A DNA stretch of 64,000 nucleotides from Sclerodactyla briareus. Taxonomy: Eukaryota; Echinodermata; Holothuroidea; Dendrochirotida; Sclerodactylidae. Where the stretch lies: positions 186,001-250,000 of the forward strand of contig JAODTK010002998.1 in assembly GCA_026419785.1 (NCBI GenBank), written 5' to 3'. The translations under genes and the position numbers were made by a program. Of this stretch, positions 1 to 10,965 are shown piece after piece (within the stretch, counting starts at the first letter, position 1; every line of letters starts with the position of its first letter). Under the pieces are notes generated by a model, which worked only from the letters and a program-made list of their open reading frames with translations, was not told the origin of the DNA and searched no databases.

Positions 1-273
1 GGATTGGTCAATTTCCCTGAGTGGATATATACAACCCGAGTGCAGTAGATTCCCAAGACCTTGCGGAAAATTCCAACGATCAGTATGAACACTTCAACAA
101 TCCATCATGCTGTCTATTAGAACATATGGCACAGTTAGAATAATGCAATAGATGGTCTAGTTAACAGGAGAATAAGGGAATGCATGATGTATCTGACATG
201 ATATGCCTATTTTGCAGCAGAATTCTGAAATTCTCAGTATACAGTGTCCCATTTGGTTTTCCATATTGGTCAT

Positions 274-307
274 GAATCGCGGGCTGTCGCTGCGCGACAC
301 GCGATTC
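274..307. other. Nested short hairpin
   Basis: GAATCGCG (274-281) pairs with CGCGATTC (300-307). An inner stem TGTCGC (285-290) pairs with GCGACA (294-299) around a TGC loop. The corresponding place in the right copy (about 50710-50750) has lost most of the pairing, so the hairpin is not conserved between copies. Confidence 0.5.
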
Positions 308-840
308 GAATTGTCACCCGACAAAAAATTGCCCATTTGCTCGCCCAATCAATAGACCCTCAGAAATAACACAGGAGCGAAAAATAGTCGTGTCACTTAT
401 TCGCACCTGTCTCACATTCATGTAGGGTGTAGTAAAAGCACCTGTAGGCCCAGTTATACTTCACCAGCACAGACAAGTCCAGTCATGAAGACTGGCGTAC
501 AGCTGTTCCCGATCATACTTTCACCCGTTTCCCATGTATACTGCAACAAATTTCCCAAAAACATAATCATTCAAAATAATGATTCTGTTGTTGATCAGGA
601 AGTATTTTCAATACAGCATGGTTTGTGATCATCGAAGAAAGAGGAAAAATAATTTGTTCTGCTTAGTGGCTTGTGGTGAAGTATGAATTGGGCTTACACT
701 GTTCCAGAGATTGTTATTTGCTGTGAGATTATTTGTTACAATACAAAAGGAATGACCAATATTAGTTATTCATTTTGGATTTTATTCATGTACTAATTTG
801 CATGTTTAGACAGAAGTTTGTGGCATTGTTCACACTTGGA

Positions 841-1095
841 ATTTCCAAGAACCGGGTAGTTTGTTGTTGTGGCGATTACCCGTGTGAACAATAGTACATG
901 AAGGCCATAGTCCTTGGGATCAGTCAGAGGTCATCAGAGGTGATCGTCTGAAGCTTTACTAAACACACAAGTTCATGAGTTTTCTGTCCAATAGCGAGGC
1001 CTCGCTCAAAGCGCTAAAATGGAGCTGGTGCCTGCTAAATCAACTTCTTAACATTAAATTACTATAAACACACTCTGACTCTGTTACACATTTAG
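841..1095 (+). repeat. Single 255-bp monomer
   Basis: This segment runs from ATTTCCAAGAACCGGGTAG to TTACACATTTAGACTC. It is present once here but three times in tandem at 51341-52121. Shared words include GAGGTGATCGTCTGAAG, the phrase about CAAGCGCTAAATGGTAGCTGG, and CATTAAATTACTAT. It therefore marks the ancestral single-copy state, or a contraction. Confidence 0.8.
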
Positions 1096-1339
1096 ACTCA
1101 ACAAAACTTCACTGTTTGTGAAAATCTGTGAAGTATGATACTTACCCCATATTGGACGAAGTAAGAATCTTGGCGAACGACACGGCCCCCTGCTGCTCTG
1201 TATCTCCCCTGGAGAAAAGCTGAACGAAGGTGAGAGTGGTCCTAATCCTCTGGTCTGGAAGCTTCCTGAAAAGTTTCAAACAGACCGCTTTCTAGTCCTC
1301 AAGCAACCATGTGCAGGTGACTTTGGACGGGCCTGTCGA

Positions 1340-2790
1340 TCCCGTCAACCGTGTCGGGTTGCTAAAATTGAGTCCTGCCCTCCGTGACGGGTGACTCCGT
1401 GAACGCATGACGGGTCCGGTCCCACCGCGTCGGGAGAGGCCTCTGGGGTGTTACGGCATCCGCACTGAACGGGTTTTCGTTCGGCTCCCTCCGTGCTGAG
1501 GGGGCCTCCTGTTCAGACGGAGATCGGCAAAAACGCCGGACCTGGAAAAAACCACCCCGTCGCACCCTCCGCGCCGGGAGAGGCCTTCCGCCCCGGGCGG
1601 AAGAGTCACGGCCCCGTGCCGGGCCGTCTAAGTCGGCGGCCGGCTCTTGTCCCGTATCCAGCCGAAGCTCGACTTTTTCTCGCGCGGAGATGATCGCTAT
1701 CCAAGTTGTAGGACGAGGAGGATCTATGACGACGACGACCTTCATGGCCCTTGCGTCTATTGTGTTTGCCCCGGTGAGACCTGCGGCTCTTTCGCCTGTT
1801 CGAGGGACGTGAACGTTCCGAGGAGGCAGAGGGAGTGCATGTCCCCTGTACTCCGGTGTAGGGGATTCTGGGAGGTCTTGGCCGCTTCCATCCAACTCCG
1901 CTATGTCGACGTGAGAAGAGGCTGCCGTCGTCCCGGATGGACATGTGATAACTGCTGGGTCCAGTGGTCTGGCCGCAACCCTATGGACCGTGCTGCCGGG
2001 GCCTGCAATTGGGGTCTGAACGCCCCTCGCGGCGGGCCGCTGTGGTCCGTATCCAGCGCATACCGGGCCGTCCCGGTCCCCGTCCTTGGCCCCCGCCAGC
2101 CCGGATTGGTGCACCGCCACCGACCATGACGGGCGGGTTAACGCAGTCCAACCGAGGATCCCCCGGCCGGGACGGCTACCCTCCGCGCCGGAAGGGCCCC
2201 CCGGCCGTGACGGGCGGGTTAACGCAGTCCAACCGAGGCTCACCCGGCCCGGACCCCGGTTGGGTCGCTCCCTCCCCCTCCGCGACGGGAGGGGCCCCCG
2301 GCCCGTGACGGGTGGGTTAACGCAGTCCAACCGAGGATCACCCCGCCGGACCCCGGTTGTTCGGCTTCCCTCCGCGCCTGGAGGGGCCTTCCGCCCGGAT
2401 GGGGGGTGTTTACGGCACCGATCCGGAACCGCACACCGCAAAGTCGTGTGTGAGCCAGCCAAAGCCGAATCGCGGGCTTTAGGTCACGCGGCCCAGGTCC
2501 TAGGACCGGGATGATCCGGAGCTCAGGCCGTGGGAAGCCGCTCCACCGGGCTTATACACCCGCCCGAAGGGCCGAGCTCAAAGTCTCTTGTACGATATTC
2601 TTCTCCCTTTCTTCCTTCCCGGGGTCTTTCTCGGGGACACTAAAGCCGCTGACATCCCTCTCGGGCGACGGTCCCCTGCCTTCTTCACTTCCGACGCCGG
2701 GATGTCCGCACCGGGGCTCACAGGGCCTCGGTGCCACAACGAACATCCCGCCCCCTCCCCTCTTGAGTCTGGCCAGCCAGCGGTGACAGC
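1340..2790. other. GC-rich, CpG-rich spacer-like block
   Basis: The composition changes abruptly from AT-rich to strongly GC-rich with many CpGs. Sub-repeats built on CCCTCCGCGCC, GGAGGGGCCTTCCGCCC and GACGGGCGGGTTAACGCAG recur at 1565-1600, 2127-2345 and 2370-2400. The look is that of ribosomal intergenic or external transcribed spacer DNA. However, I see no 18S, 5.8S or 28S core sequence, so that assignment is only a suggestion. A CpG-island promoter or a GC-rich satellite remains possible. A 366-codon minus-strand frame (1362-2462) crosses the block; its arginine/glycine/proline-rich product merely reflects composition and the DNA repeats. Confidence 0.45.
2127..2345. repeat. Three GC-rich sub-repeats of about 80-98 bp
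   Basis: The word TGACGGGCGGGTTAACGCAG (third copy TGACGGGTGGGTTAACGCAG) followed by TCCAACCGAGG starts at about 2127, 2208 and 2306. Each copy is followed by a CCCGGCC-rich stretch and CCCTCC. Spacing is about 81 and 98 bp. No similar unit occurs elsewhere in the window. Confidence 0.85.
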
Positions 2791-2861
2791 TGGAATTAGC
2801 CTACAACGGCACATTCTCCATAACCTGAAGCAAGGCCGCTGCAGAAGTCTTTACGGTCCAT

Positions 2862-3165
2862 GAACCCTCGTTCACGGACATAAAAGTCAATACAAGGCAA
2901 GAGCATACATAATAACACCATTGACACAACGGCGAAACCAGGTAACAAAGCGTCCCCCATTTAAATATCGGCGATCAAAGAGTGTGCGCATCCCATCTCC
3001 ATAACTGGGAGAAGTGGGTAAGGTGGTATGCATAGGACATCAAACAATTGGACGATCGGAGATGGACCCGCCCCCTTCTCCCTACCTGGGAAGGGGCGCT
3101 GAGGAGGGGGTCTCTATGACCACGAACCCGCACCCACGGGCATATAAAGTCAATATATAGCAACG
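2862..3165. repeat. Pair of short direct repeats 258 bp apart
   Basis: GAACCCTCGTTCACGGACAT followed by AAAAGTCAATA (2862-2893) resembles GAACCCGCACCCACGGGCAT followed by ATAAAGTCAATA (3123-3155). Between them lies an unassigned stretch with no recognisable gene. Confidence 0.5.
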
Positions 3166-3369
3166 TAGAGAAAACAGGCGTAACACACTAAAACATTGCT
3201 AAGTACAGTTCACACCCGAAGGCAAATAATATGAATGGAACACATTTCCAGAACCGTGGAAAACATTATGGGCAGTGTAACATCACAGCAATACCTCGCA
3301 GCAATGGCAACGAGCGATATTCATGCATGAAAAACCATAATACCGACAAGACGAAGGTACTTACTACGG

Positions 3370-3660
3370 TCCAGTTCCCGTTCCCCCTATCTCACTCGAT
3401 TACGTAACTAGAATCCCTCGCGCGAGCTTGCGCGCGGGGCACCCCCAACCCAGGGACGGGGAGGGGAAGAGGAGGTAGGAGCGGAACCCAGGGGGAAGAG
3501 GGAGGGAAGAGGGGCGAGCAGGCAGGCGGGGAAGCACCCGGACAACAAGTCCAAGGCCCGGCTGCATGATAACACAATACGGGCCGAAAGTCACACGCAC
3601 GTGGAAGTTAGGCAATAGGGAAAGTGTACACAAATACTGTGTTAGGTGCAGCTTAGGCTA
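3370..3660 (-). other. GC-rich island with donor-like edge; possible minus-strand exon
   Basis: The stretch is rich in purines and CpG (GCGCGAGCTTGCGCGCGGGG near 3420). Read on the minus strand it ends with GTA followed by GTAAGTACC at about 3357-3367, which matches a splice donor consensus. At its other end, 3627-3646, is a 20-mer found with one mismatch at 8324-8343. The second site also lies at the start of a minus-strand stretch ending in GTAAGTATAC. This could be a shared exon or a fragment of one repeat family. No protein family is recognised. Confidence 0.25.
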
Positions 3661-4299
3661 AACAAGAGGGACTTAAGCAATCGAGATCGAGAGCGAGCGG
3701 AATAAGGTTCTCAAAAACGACCAAATCCGCAAGAAAAAATCGTTTGGAATAGGTGAAAATTCCACTGTAGACAGGTTGATCCAAATGAATTAAAACGATT
3801 GATTGGAGTCCTAGACTAAATATAAAGGGTGAAAATCTGACGAATTCTCAGCCAAGATGCTCAATTGTAGACGAAACGTTCTGGCAAAAAGAGAAGGGCG
3901 ATGGGGTGGCCCAACCCGACTTTTTGTTATTGCCAGATGTTCAATGCGCGGGGGCGGGGTGCAGGGTCCAATACGGGGTAAGTTGAAATCGAAATAGATT
4001 CTAACTTATCTTGACTGAACCAAAGATATATGACAAATTATGTTGACAGTATTGTGTTTTGCTTGAAGTTGAGGGGACAAAAATTAAAGTTGGCTGTTCT
4101 ACCCTTTCGATCATTGTGTATAGGATGTTGTTATATAGCCAGTCATTACTTGGTAGTCAATTGTGTGTGATAAGCTTCAAACAATGAATGACCAAAAAAA
4201 AGGCTAGCCTTTTACCCAACTTTATTAGTAAAATTACTCATTTCGGTCTCCCTATCAGAAATAAATCATGACTCTGAATCATGATAAAAAATTGGAACA

Positions 4300-4690
4300 A
4301 AAAGTAGACCATAATAGCCCGTTTTCATGGAAATCCAAAAACCTGAGAGGTATATGAAACATTATGCAAATTAGACGCATGAATGGCACGCCATGACCCT
4401 GAAATCTTTGTAACAGTTCGAACTGAAGGTGACCATATTCACTAAGTTGTGAGAACCTGTCAAAGTTGAAATTTCGTTGATTAGCATATTTTATACTGAA
4501 AATAACCAGTTCATCTATGTATTTCCTGCCAATAATTAGTATAATTTATACTGAAAATCTAATCAGTTCATCTACTTTATTTCTTGCACTTATGTGCCCG
4601 ATCAAATCACCATCAGCTCATCTGTATTCTTGAACAAGCTTGAACAATACTCCGAAGATCAACATGTTTTATTTTCCACTTTAGCCAGAC
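4300..4690 (+). repeat. Family A dispersed repeat, copy 1
   Basis: The copy contains TTTCATGGAAATCCAAAAAC, ATTATGCAAATTAGAC, and twice AATC(T)AGTTCATCTA followed by a phrase meaning the same as TTTCTTGCACTTATGTGCCC. The same order of words appears at 26990-27850, 43483-43770, 52700-53100, 57040-57470, 59440-59900 and, reversed, 63415-64000. Confidence 0.75.
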
Positions 4691-5629
4691 TACAGTAGTG
4701 AAATGGTAAGTTTCTAAATTCCACTTTATTAGGCTGACTGAATTATTAGGAGGGAGTTGGAAGAAGAGGGTGACCTTGTTTCTCATTCTCTAACAAGTGG
4801 TGATCGTAATCACTGCATTACGATGAATCACGACACTTTTTTGTGGATGGTTGACCTAGCCTGTATAAATTAATTACAAAAGAAAATTATTGACGAAAAG
4901 GACAAGAATAGAAAAAATACTCAACGAAACAAGAAGTTAAGAATAGCGATATTCATTTATACATTCGTCTGGATCCGCACTCTGATTTAGTTTCTAAGGT
5001 ATAACATGGATTAGTTAGACGATTCACGCAAAAATATCGCACCGTTCCGATGATCACCCCCTTTGAACCCACGGGCTCCTACTGAGGGTGACTGTGCTGT
5101 AGTCATAGTATACTTAGATATTTTATATAGGCTTTAGCCTAGGTACATACGTTCAATGCTACGAACCCATAGAAAGTAGAAGGCTATGCTTCAAACATGC
5201 AAATTACTCCCAAATCCTGGGTTTCAAGATTTATTTATGATATCTTATGATATCTCGGTGTTACCACATCTCACTATAGAATAATGGTATTCAATGATTA
5301 TTCATAGCATGAGAGAAATATCAAGTGTCACTTCGAGAGAAGAGTGATGCGGTGAACGCTTTGTCCGGTCCGGGTTGTAAGGTTAGGTATGTCAGTATTG
5401 GCCCTTCCGTTTGAGGTATGGTGGTTCTTTCGAAGTGGTGACTTTGGTTAACTAACCAGGTAGAGAGAATACAAACCATACATGCTTCCAAAAGTTATGT
5501 GACGCAGACACTAACCCTTGGTTTTTGTCCGCTCTACGTGGTATATACGGTATATACGAAGTTCGAAAGAACGCAAGCATAGTTAACCCGGGACAATAAC
5601 AGCTTAGTATTGGGAGTCGATCTCCGAGT

Positions 5630-6360
5630 GAATTATGGAAGAAAATGGGAACGATCATGGGGAAAATATGTCTTTTCCATGAAATGAACCTCCAACTACC
5701 GGACCTTCAGAAATGTAAATTTTGTGAGCATGATTATGAAGAAGCACTTTTCGAGAAGACATTAGAATGCAATTTGAGAACAATACAATCTTTTAATAGC
5801 AGAAAAGGCATTTGTAGATTTGACAAAGTAGTTCTATTCCTCTTTATGACTTTGACATGACCCTCATAAGGCAAAGTTGTCCTGGGGTCAATGAACATGC
5901 TTCAAATTCGGTCAACATCCATCAAATAGGGAGGCAATAATAATTCTTTTCACAGATGTTACTGTTTTAACTCTTAATGGCATTATATGATGTTCCATCA
6001 AAAATCTTTGTGTACAAACTGAAAGGAACACTACCCAAGGAACATTATGACTGAGTTTCAAGACAATCTAATACTTTCGTAGGCGAGATACATTTCGTAA
6101 TTTGGAACAAAATGCCAATAGGATGCTTTAATGACATTTGACACCTTGACTTCACAGTCAGGAAATGTCCTAGAGGTCAATGACACTTATGTACCAGTTT
6201 GGTCAACATCAATCAAGATTGATCAATGGCAGACAAAAAGACAATGTCACACAGGAAGTAGTAGATAGATAGTTAGATAGGTTGATAGATCGATAGAGAG
6301 ATAGAAGGACTGGCGGATCACCATGAGCTCACAAGCATCAGCTAGCTGTTTTGAGCTAAA
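5630..6360 (+). repeat. Family B dispersed repeat with GATA microsatellite and hairpin end
   Basis: The copy contains GAAAGGAACACTACCCAAGGA, a TGACATTTGACACCTTGACTTC phrase, GGTCAACATCAATCAAGAT, a decayed (TAGA)n tract at about 6256-6305, and the family terminus GATCACCATGAGCTCA ... TTTTGAGCTAAA ending at 6360. Related copies lie at 30715-31255, 31580-31880, 46235-46960, 49717-49990 and 54060-54866. A 71-codon frame at 5645-5860 is not maintained in the other copies. Confidence 0.8.
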
Positions 6361-7789
6361 ACTTTCAAAACTCAACGCAAACAAAGGATGCTCGAATGAA
6401 AGTGTAGTAAGCGTTGGTAATTTCCAACGAAAGCAAGGAAACGAGAGGAGATAAGAGAGAGTCCAAATGATTTATCCTCAGCTGAGGCCCCACACATCCA
6501 CCTCAGCAACCTCGCGCATTCCGTGGTAGTCTTTCCATGCTGAAATTCTAATCATCTACATTCTCATGCCATACTGTTCCTACTAACCGGGCCAAACACA
6601 TCAATTTTAGCTTGTATGGCTCTTGTGTAATCTTGCTAACGCCCTAAACTATAAAATACATCCAAAGGCTAATTAACTCTAGTTAGATACAACACTGAAC
6701 CTGACCTCTGGCGACCATTAGACACCTACCAATTATCATGAAAATCTGACAAACCTTGAAAAGTATTGCTAAACTGTCCTCGTTTCCTCACTTGGTTCAG
6801 GCGGGACAAAATTCCAAACATGGGAGGCGAAACTGAGTGCTGAAAGCTGTAGTGGGAACACTGATGAGTGTTGCATATGCATTTATAAACTGCATTTTCC
6901 ACCACGCCATGGGTTTTGGTCTTTACTGTAACAGACTTACTATACTGGCTACCATATACTTTTCCTGTCCCGCCCCCCCGTTGGGGGTTTGGCGTCATGG
7001 TATTTTTTTATTGCACTTATTCTCTTCAGAGAGAGGTCATCTCATAGTCATAAGACACAATTCTACATGATCATCATATTAGGTATCACAATATTTTTCA
7101 TTAACAAAAAATATGATTGTTGTACATTGTCACTCACTGCATCTTGCTTTAGGGGTTGGGAGGGGGGTTGGCAACTTTTTAGTGGGGTTCTACTCATATT
7201 AGGCATACTCTATTAAATCATAATTTCATAGCATGCCTTATTACCAGGACAAGGGAGCTTGGGTCCTGTTGCTAAATTAAACAATTTCACTATAGACCTA
7301 TATTTTTCAATCACTTTATTCTCAAATTTCCTCAAGTGGGGAGGGTTGGTGGCAGGTATTGCAAATTGGTACTTTATTTTTATACTCATACATTACCAAG
7401 GTCTTGCCATGAGAAAATTTAAGTGGTAATGATCTTATTTGAGGCATGTTGGAGCTTTGGGTACTTCTCAATTGAAAAATTGTTTGAGGACGAAAGTTCA
7501 ATTCCTTGAAAATCTCCACAAAAATACTTAGAATCCAACTTAAAAATTATTGAAAAGTAATTCTAACCACTCAAGTTATTGCACCTAGATACCTGATTCG
7601 TGAACACCTTGTACGACTGTACAGACTGGTCGCGGGGACCATGATGCGTCCTCAGTGATCCAATAAATGTGTATAGAGATTCAATTTGTGCAATTTTCAC
7701 ATATATGCTCCTTCAATAGTTTTTACCTAAATCCTGAACGCTCAAGACCATTTTAATACTAGCCAGGTATCACTATAGTAATATCATAA
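6361..7789. other. No recognisable gene
   Basis: This AT-rich stretch has scattered short frames only. A reversed family A-like phrase is seen near 6730-6800. Two related phrases ending in GTGGGG-type tracts with CATATTAGGCATACTCTATT occur near 7060-7210. I see no conserved protein motif or RNA gene. Confidence 0.6.
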
Positions 7790-8095
7790 CAATTCAACCT
7801 AATCCATATTTTTTTTTTTCACACAATACCTCAATATGACCTCAGCTGACAATGACCTCAATCTCTGAACAGTTTTAGCATTTCACAGACTTTTTGAGTT
7901 TGTTTCCACATAATAGGTCATCAGGCCCCTTCAATGACCTTCAATGACCTTGAATACCTGAACACCCTAGGTACCACTATCAAGATACACCGTGGTATGA
8001 TGGTAATTTATCTAATCTGTGGGAGCATCATTTTGCAGATTTTTTGTAGTTCTTCCATATAATGGTTCATTATGTCTCTTCCATGACCTTGACGC
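7790..8095 (+). repeat. Degenerate TGACCT-rich tandem phrases
   Basis: The phrases TATGACCTCAGCTGACAATGA, CAATGACCTTCAATGACCTTG and CCATGACCTTGACGCTCAGA recur about every 90-120 bp. Each is preceded by TTTCCACATAAT-like words. They resemble the phrases at 18700-19300. The TGACCT hexamer is the complement of a nuclear-receptor half-site, but function is not implied. Confidence 0.5.
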
Positions 8096-8401
8096 TCAGA
8101 AACAGGTCAAAGAGGTCCGATAGCCCAATAAACATTTTTGTCCAAGTTGGGTCCAACATCTGGATTCCCCCCAAACTCCTTGGTTCGTGACTTTTATTAG
8201 CGAAGTATACTTACCAACCAATCTCAGTTCAAGGATTGACCTCCCCCCCAAGCCCCCCCCCCCCAGGCTAATCAATACCGTTAGCCTAAGCTCTCTCACG
8301 TAGTCTCGCGAAACACCCCCGATACACAAATACAGTGTTAGGCGAGGAAGCTTTGGCTCAAAAGAACACTGGAACCTTGACACCATGGTGGAATGAAACA
8401 T
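8096..8401 (-). other. Open minus-strand segment ending in a donor-like site; unknown
   Basis: A 101-codon frame runs on the minus strand from ATG at 8401. After about 62 codons it meets GTAAGTATAC (about 8204-8213), a strong splice-donor match, so the coding part of an exon could end there. The frame crosses C-homopolymers near 8244-8270 that would be unreliable in sequencing. The product matches no family I know. The 20-mer at 8324-8343 recurs at 3627-3646. It could equally be transposon-derived. Confidence 0.25.
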
Positions 8402-8529
8402 TCAAAATACTTATTTTTACAAATGAGTATACTTTATCGGTCCTCGTGAAGAATGCACTGGCAAACCCTCTCCAGAACGAAACACGTTTGAAGGGAGTTG
8501 GGTGATTCAATGTGTCTTGTTCCGTCAAT

Positions 8530-10745
8530 ATCGCACAGAGTGTAGAGAGCTTGTTCCTGGTTTCGCGAAGGCCGATGTCGATGGCCTTTCTAGGTTTTTC
8601 AGCGAAAAAAGATTGGCGTAAATTGTTTAGAAAGTACGAATGCTGTTGACTCTTGGAATGGTTTCATTGAAAAGGTTAACGAGGTTATGAAGTTTACGTT
8701 CCTTGAAGGAAAAGTCGCAGTTAAGAACAAGAGGCCTTCTTCGATGAATAGGGAAGTTTTCCTGGCCATCAAACGTAAGCGACATTTATGGCGACTATCT
8801 TTCTTCTGGGTCCGTGTCTGATCTAGAGCATTTCAAAGTTCAGCAAAAGCTCGTCCAGCGTTAGTTTCTGGTGCTAAACTTGATTTTGAGAGGCAGATTG
8901 CCTCTAATATCAAGGAGAATCCTCGTGCATTTTTCTCTTATGTGAGGGGAAGCAGGAAAACAAGGACAACATTGGTCCTTTGATAGATTCCAACTCGGGT
9001 AGTACAATCAGGGATAGCCAGGAGATGGCTAAGGTTCTCAATAATTATTTTCTCGTCTGTTTTTACTCATGAGAACTTGGATAATTTTGGTGACCTAGTT
9101 GTCGGGGTTTCTCCGCATAGTATTGGTAATATGGTGTGCTCACCTGGTTTAGTAAAGGAGAAAAAATACAGAAGCTCAAAAGTGATAAAGCTCCTGGTCC
9201 TGACGGAGTTTATCCTTTCTTCTAAAATCCTTTGCCGATGAGTTGTCTGTTCCATTAGCTATTATTTTCAATAAGACTCTGCAAGAAGGTATTGTTCCGG
9301 ATGATTGGAGGAGAGCAAATGTTTCTCCTATTTCAAGAAAGGTAAACGGTCTCTTCTTGTAGTTACAGGCCAGTCAGTCTTACTAGTGTTGTATGCAAGG
9401 TAATGGAATCAATCATTCGGGATCATATGGTTGATTATTTCAATGAGCATAGTCTGATTAGGGATTCCCAGCATGGGTTTAGGAAAAATCGCTCGACTGA
9501 TCTGACTAATGTGTTTTGACTAATCTCTTGGAATTTATGGAAGATGTTACATGTTCTGTTGACAACGGCAATGCTGTTGATATAATTTTCCTGGACTTTC
9601 AGAAAGCTTCTGACAAGGTTCCTCATGAGCCGTTTTCTGCCTCAAGTTGGAGAGCTTTGGCATTGAGGGGAATGTCCTTAAGTGGATTTGTGAGTGGCTT
9701 CATAATAGGAACAATGAAATGTGTTAATGGGCGGTCTTCTTCTTGGCAAAAAGTCACTAGTGGTGTTCCCCAGGGATTGGTTCTCGGGCCGTTACTCTTT
9801 TTGGCGTATATTTAGCGATCTTGAAGATTCGGTTCATTCCAGGGTTAAGAGTTCGCAGACGATACCAGGATGTATCGGGAGGTCGTTCGGATGATGATGC
9901 TGAATGTTCAAAGGGATATGGATATAATTCCAAATGGTCTTCCGACTGGCAAATGTTTTTCAATGTCGACAAGTGGAAAGTTATGCATGTTGGCTACCAC
10001 AATCGCAACGCTTCTTCAAGTTAAATGGCCAAATTCAGGAGGTGATTTCAGAAAAGATATTGGGGTTTGTTTTGATTCTTCTTTGAAACCTTCCAAGCAG
10101 TGTGCCGAAGCTGCTAGAAGAGGTAAATTGGATTATGGCTTGATTAGACGTCACTTCAGTGTTTCCTGATAATGATATTGTGTCAGGCTGTTTAAGCAAT
10201 TGGTGAGACCGCACCTGGAATATTCTGTACAAGTGTGAATCCTTACTTGCAAAAGACAAGCAGGTTATTGAAAACGTTCAGCGTAGGGCAACTAGAATGA
10301 TTCACTGTCTGAAAAATTTATCCTACGGGAAAGATTAAGGCGTCTCGGTCTAACTACCATGGAACTGAGGCGAATTCGGGGTGACTTGATCCAGGTTCTC
10401 AAAATTGTCCATGGACTCGATGGCTGTCCTTCAAATACTTCTTTGAATTTTCCAATGTTAACTGCAAATAGAGGCCACTGCTCTCAAGGTTGTGGGCAAG
10501 CGCTGCAGATTGACATTCGTAATTTCTTCTCACAGAGAGTGATCAATGCGTGGAATGGTCTTCCTGAAAATGTTGTGCTCTCTTAGAGTGCGAATGAGTT
10601 CAAGAACAGTCTGGATTTATTTCAGGAATTCAGGGGCGATTATTTAGTGGTTTTGTTCATTTTTCTTTCCGGGAGTGATGTGGCTCCGGGGTCGTTTATG
10701 AGGAATTTTGTCCTCCTGACCCTTATTCACAAACTAAATAAATAA
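8530..10745 (+). mobile_element. CR1-like LINE, 5'-truncated and frameshifted
   Basis: This is a decayed non-LTR retrotransposon whose polyprotein is spread over all three frames. In order I read: a linker with FRKADVDGLSRFF (about 8554); NREVFLAIKRKRHLW (about 8748); FFSYVRGSRK (about 8932); the RT motif KAPGPDG (9188-9208); SYRPVSLTSVVCKVMES (about 9362); HGFRKNRSTDL (about 9474); LDFQKASDKVPH (about 9590); SGVPQGLVLGPLLF (about 9759-9800); the catalytic FADD box (9852-9863); and the tail RLRRLGLTTMELRRIRGDL (about 10330-10390) followed by FFSQRVINAWNGLP (about 10526). The tail is typical of the CR1 clade. The endonuclease is missing. There are more than five frameshifts or stops, so it is dead. 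The 3' end is AAACTAAATAAATAATCC. A reversed sister copy is at 47863-49716. Confidence 0.92.
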
Positions 10746-10884
10746 TCCATGATCGTTTGGAAAGTGTTTATTTTACTGTTGGAGAAAACTGTCTGCACTA
10801 GGTCGTTCGGCAGTTGAGAGGGGCGGGAAGAACAATCCCTGAAACCGAGATTGATAAGAAGTTTAGGAGAGTGCTATGGATATG

Positions 10885-10965
10885 ATGGTCAATCAATAGA
10901 TAGACTGCACTGTAGCAGATCACAATGAGCTCAACTAGCTGGTTTGAACTAGAAATTATTTAGTC
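10885..10965 (+). repeat. Family B terminus fragment
   Basis: CAATAGATAGACTGC followed by GATCACAATGAGCTCAAC and TAGCTGGTTTGAACTAGAAA match the microsatellite-plus-hairpin end of family B seen at 6312-6360 and 54821-54866. It lies 140 bp past the LINE, which suggests that the LINE landed next to or within a family B copy. Confidence 0.6.

Larger units (their letters stand above)
1..1100 (+). repeat. Left copy of large duplication, first part
   Basis: This stretch aligns by eye, in the same orientation, with 50402-51600. Shared landmarks include the opening TTGGTCAATTTCCCTGA, the phrase CCATCATGCTGTCT, AACATATGGCACAGTTAGAA, and the run through GTCCAGTCATGAAGACTGGCGTAC. Divergence is substantial and includes many one-base indels. 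The copy is cut by the window edge, so its true start is unknown. No reading frame is conserved between the two copies, so I treat it as non-coding repeat or segmental duplication rather than a gene. Similarity stops at about 1100, where a copy-specific insert begins, and resumes at about 3995. Confidence 0.85.
1101..3994. other. Copy-specific 2.9-kb insert in the left duplication
   Basis: In the right copy, TTTAGACTC is followed directly by TACTTATCCTCACTTGGAAC (about 52112-52140). In the left copy the same junction is split: TTTAGACTC at about 1091-1099 and TAGATTCTAACTTATC at about 3995-4010, with 2.9 kb between. The flanks form an imperfect direct repeat, TAGACTC versus TAGATTC. The insert is clearly more GC-rich than its surroundings over much of its length. 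An 18-bp near-perfect inverted repeat lies inside its edges (1140-1157 and 3966-3983) but is not at the ends. A deletion in the right copy would explain the data equally well. Confidence 0.65.
3995..6360 (+). repeat. Left copy of large duplication, second part
   Basis: Similarity to the right copy resumes here and runs to about 54866. Landmarks include GACAGTATTGTGTTTTGCTTG and TGAAGTTGAGGGGACAAAAATT (4046-4085 versus 52170-52210). Others are ATGCTTCAAACATGCAAATT (5187 versus 53620) and GGTATATACGGTATATACGA (5542 versus 53984). The last 700 bp is a family B repeat. No conserved frame is visible across the two copies. There is no gene in this stretch that I can support. Confidence 0.85.

Noticed and set aside
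1362..2462. 366-codon minus-strand open frame
   Set aside because: It coincides with the GC-rich block and its sub-repeats. The product is arginine/proline/glycine-rich with repeats that follow the DNA repeats, and other frames are open too.
1340..2860. Ribosomal RNA gene
   Set aside because: The composition suggests rDNA spacer, but none of the conserved 18S, 5.8S or 28S core sequences is present.
1101..3994. Transposon defined by terminal inverted repeats
   Set aside because: The 18-bp inverted pair lies 39 bp inside one edge and about 11 bp inside the other, and the flanking direct repeat is imperfect, so ends cannot be defined as for the element at 34788.
8200..8270. U1 snRNA-like start ATACTTACC
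   Set aside because: Only about nine bases match; the following sequence does not resemble U1. The complement reads better as a splice donor.
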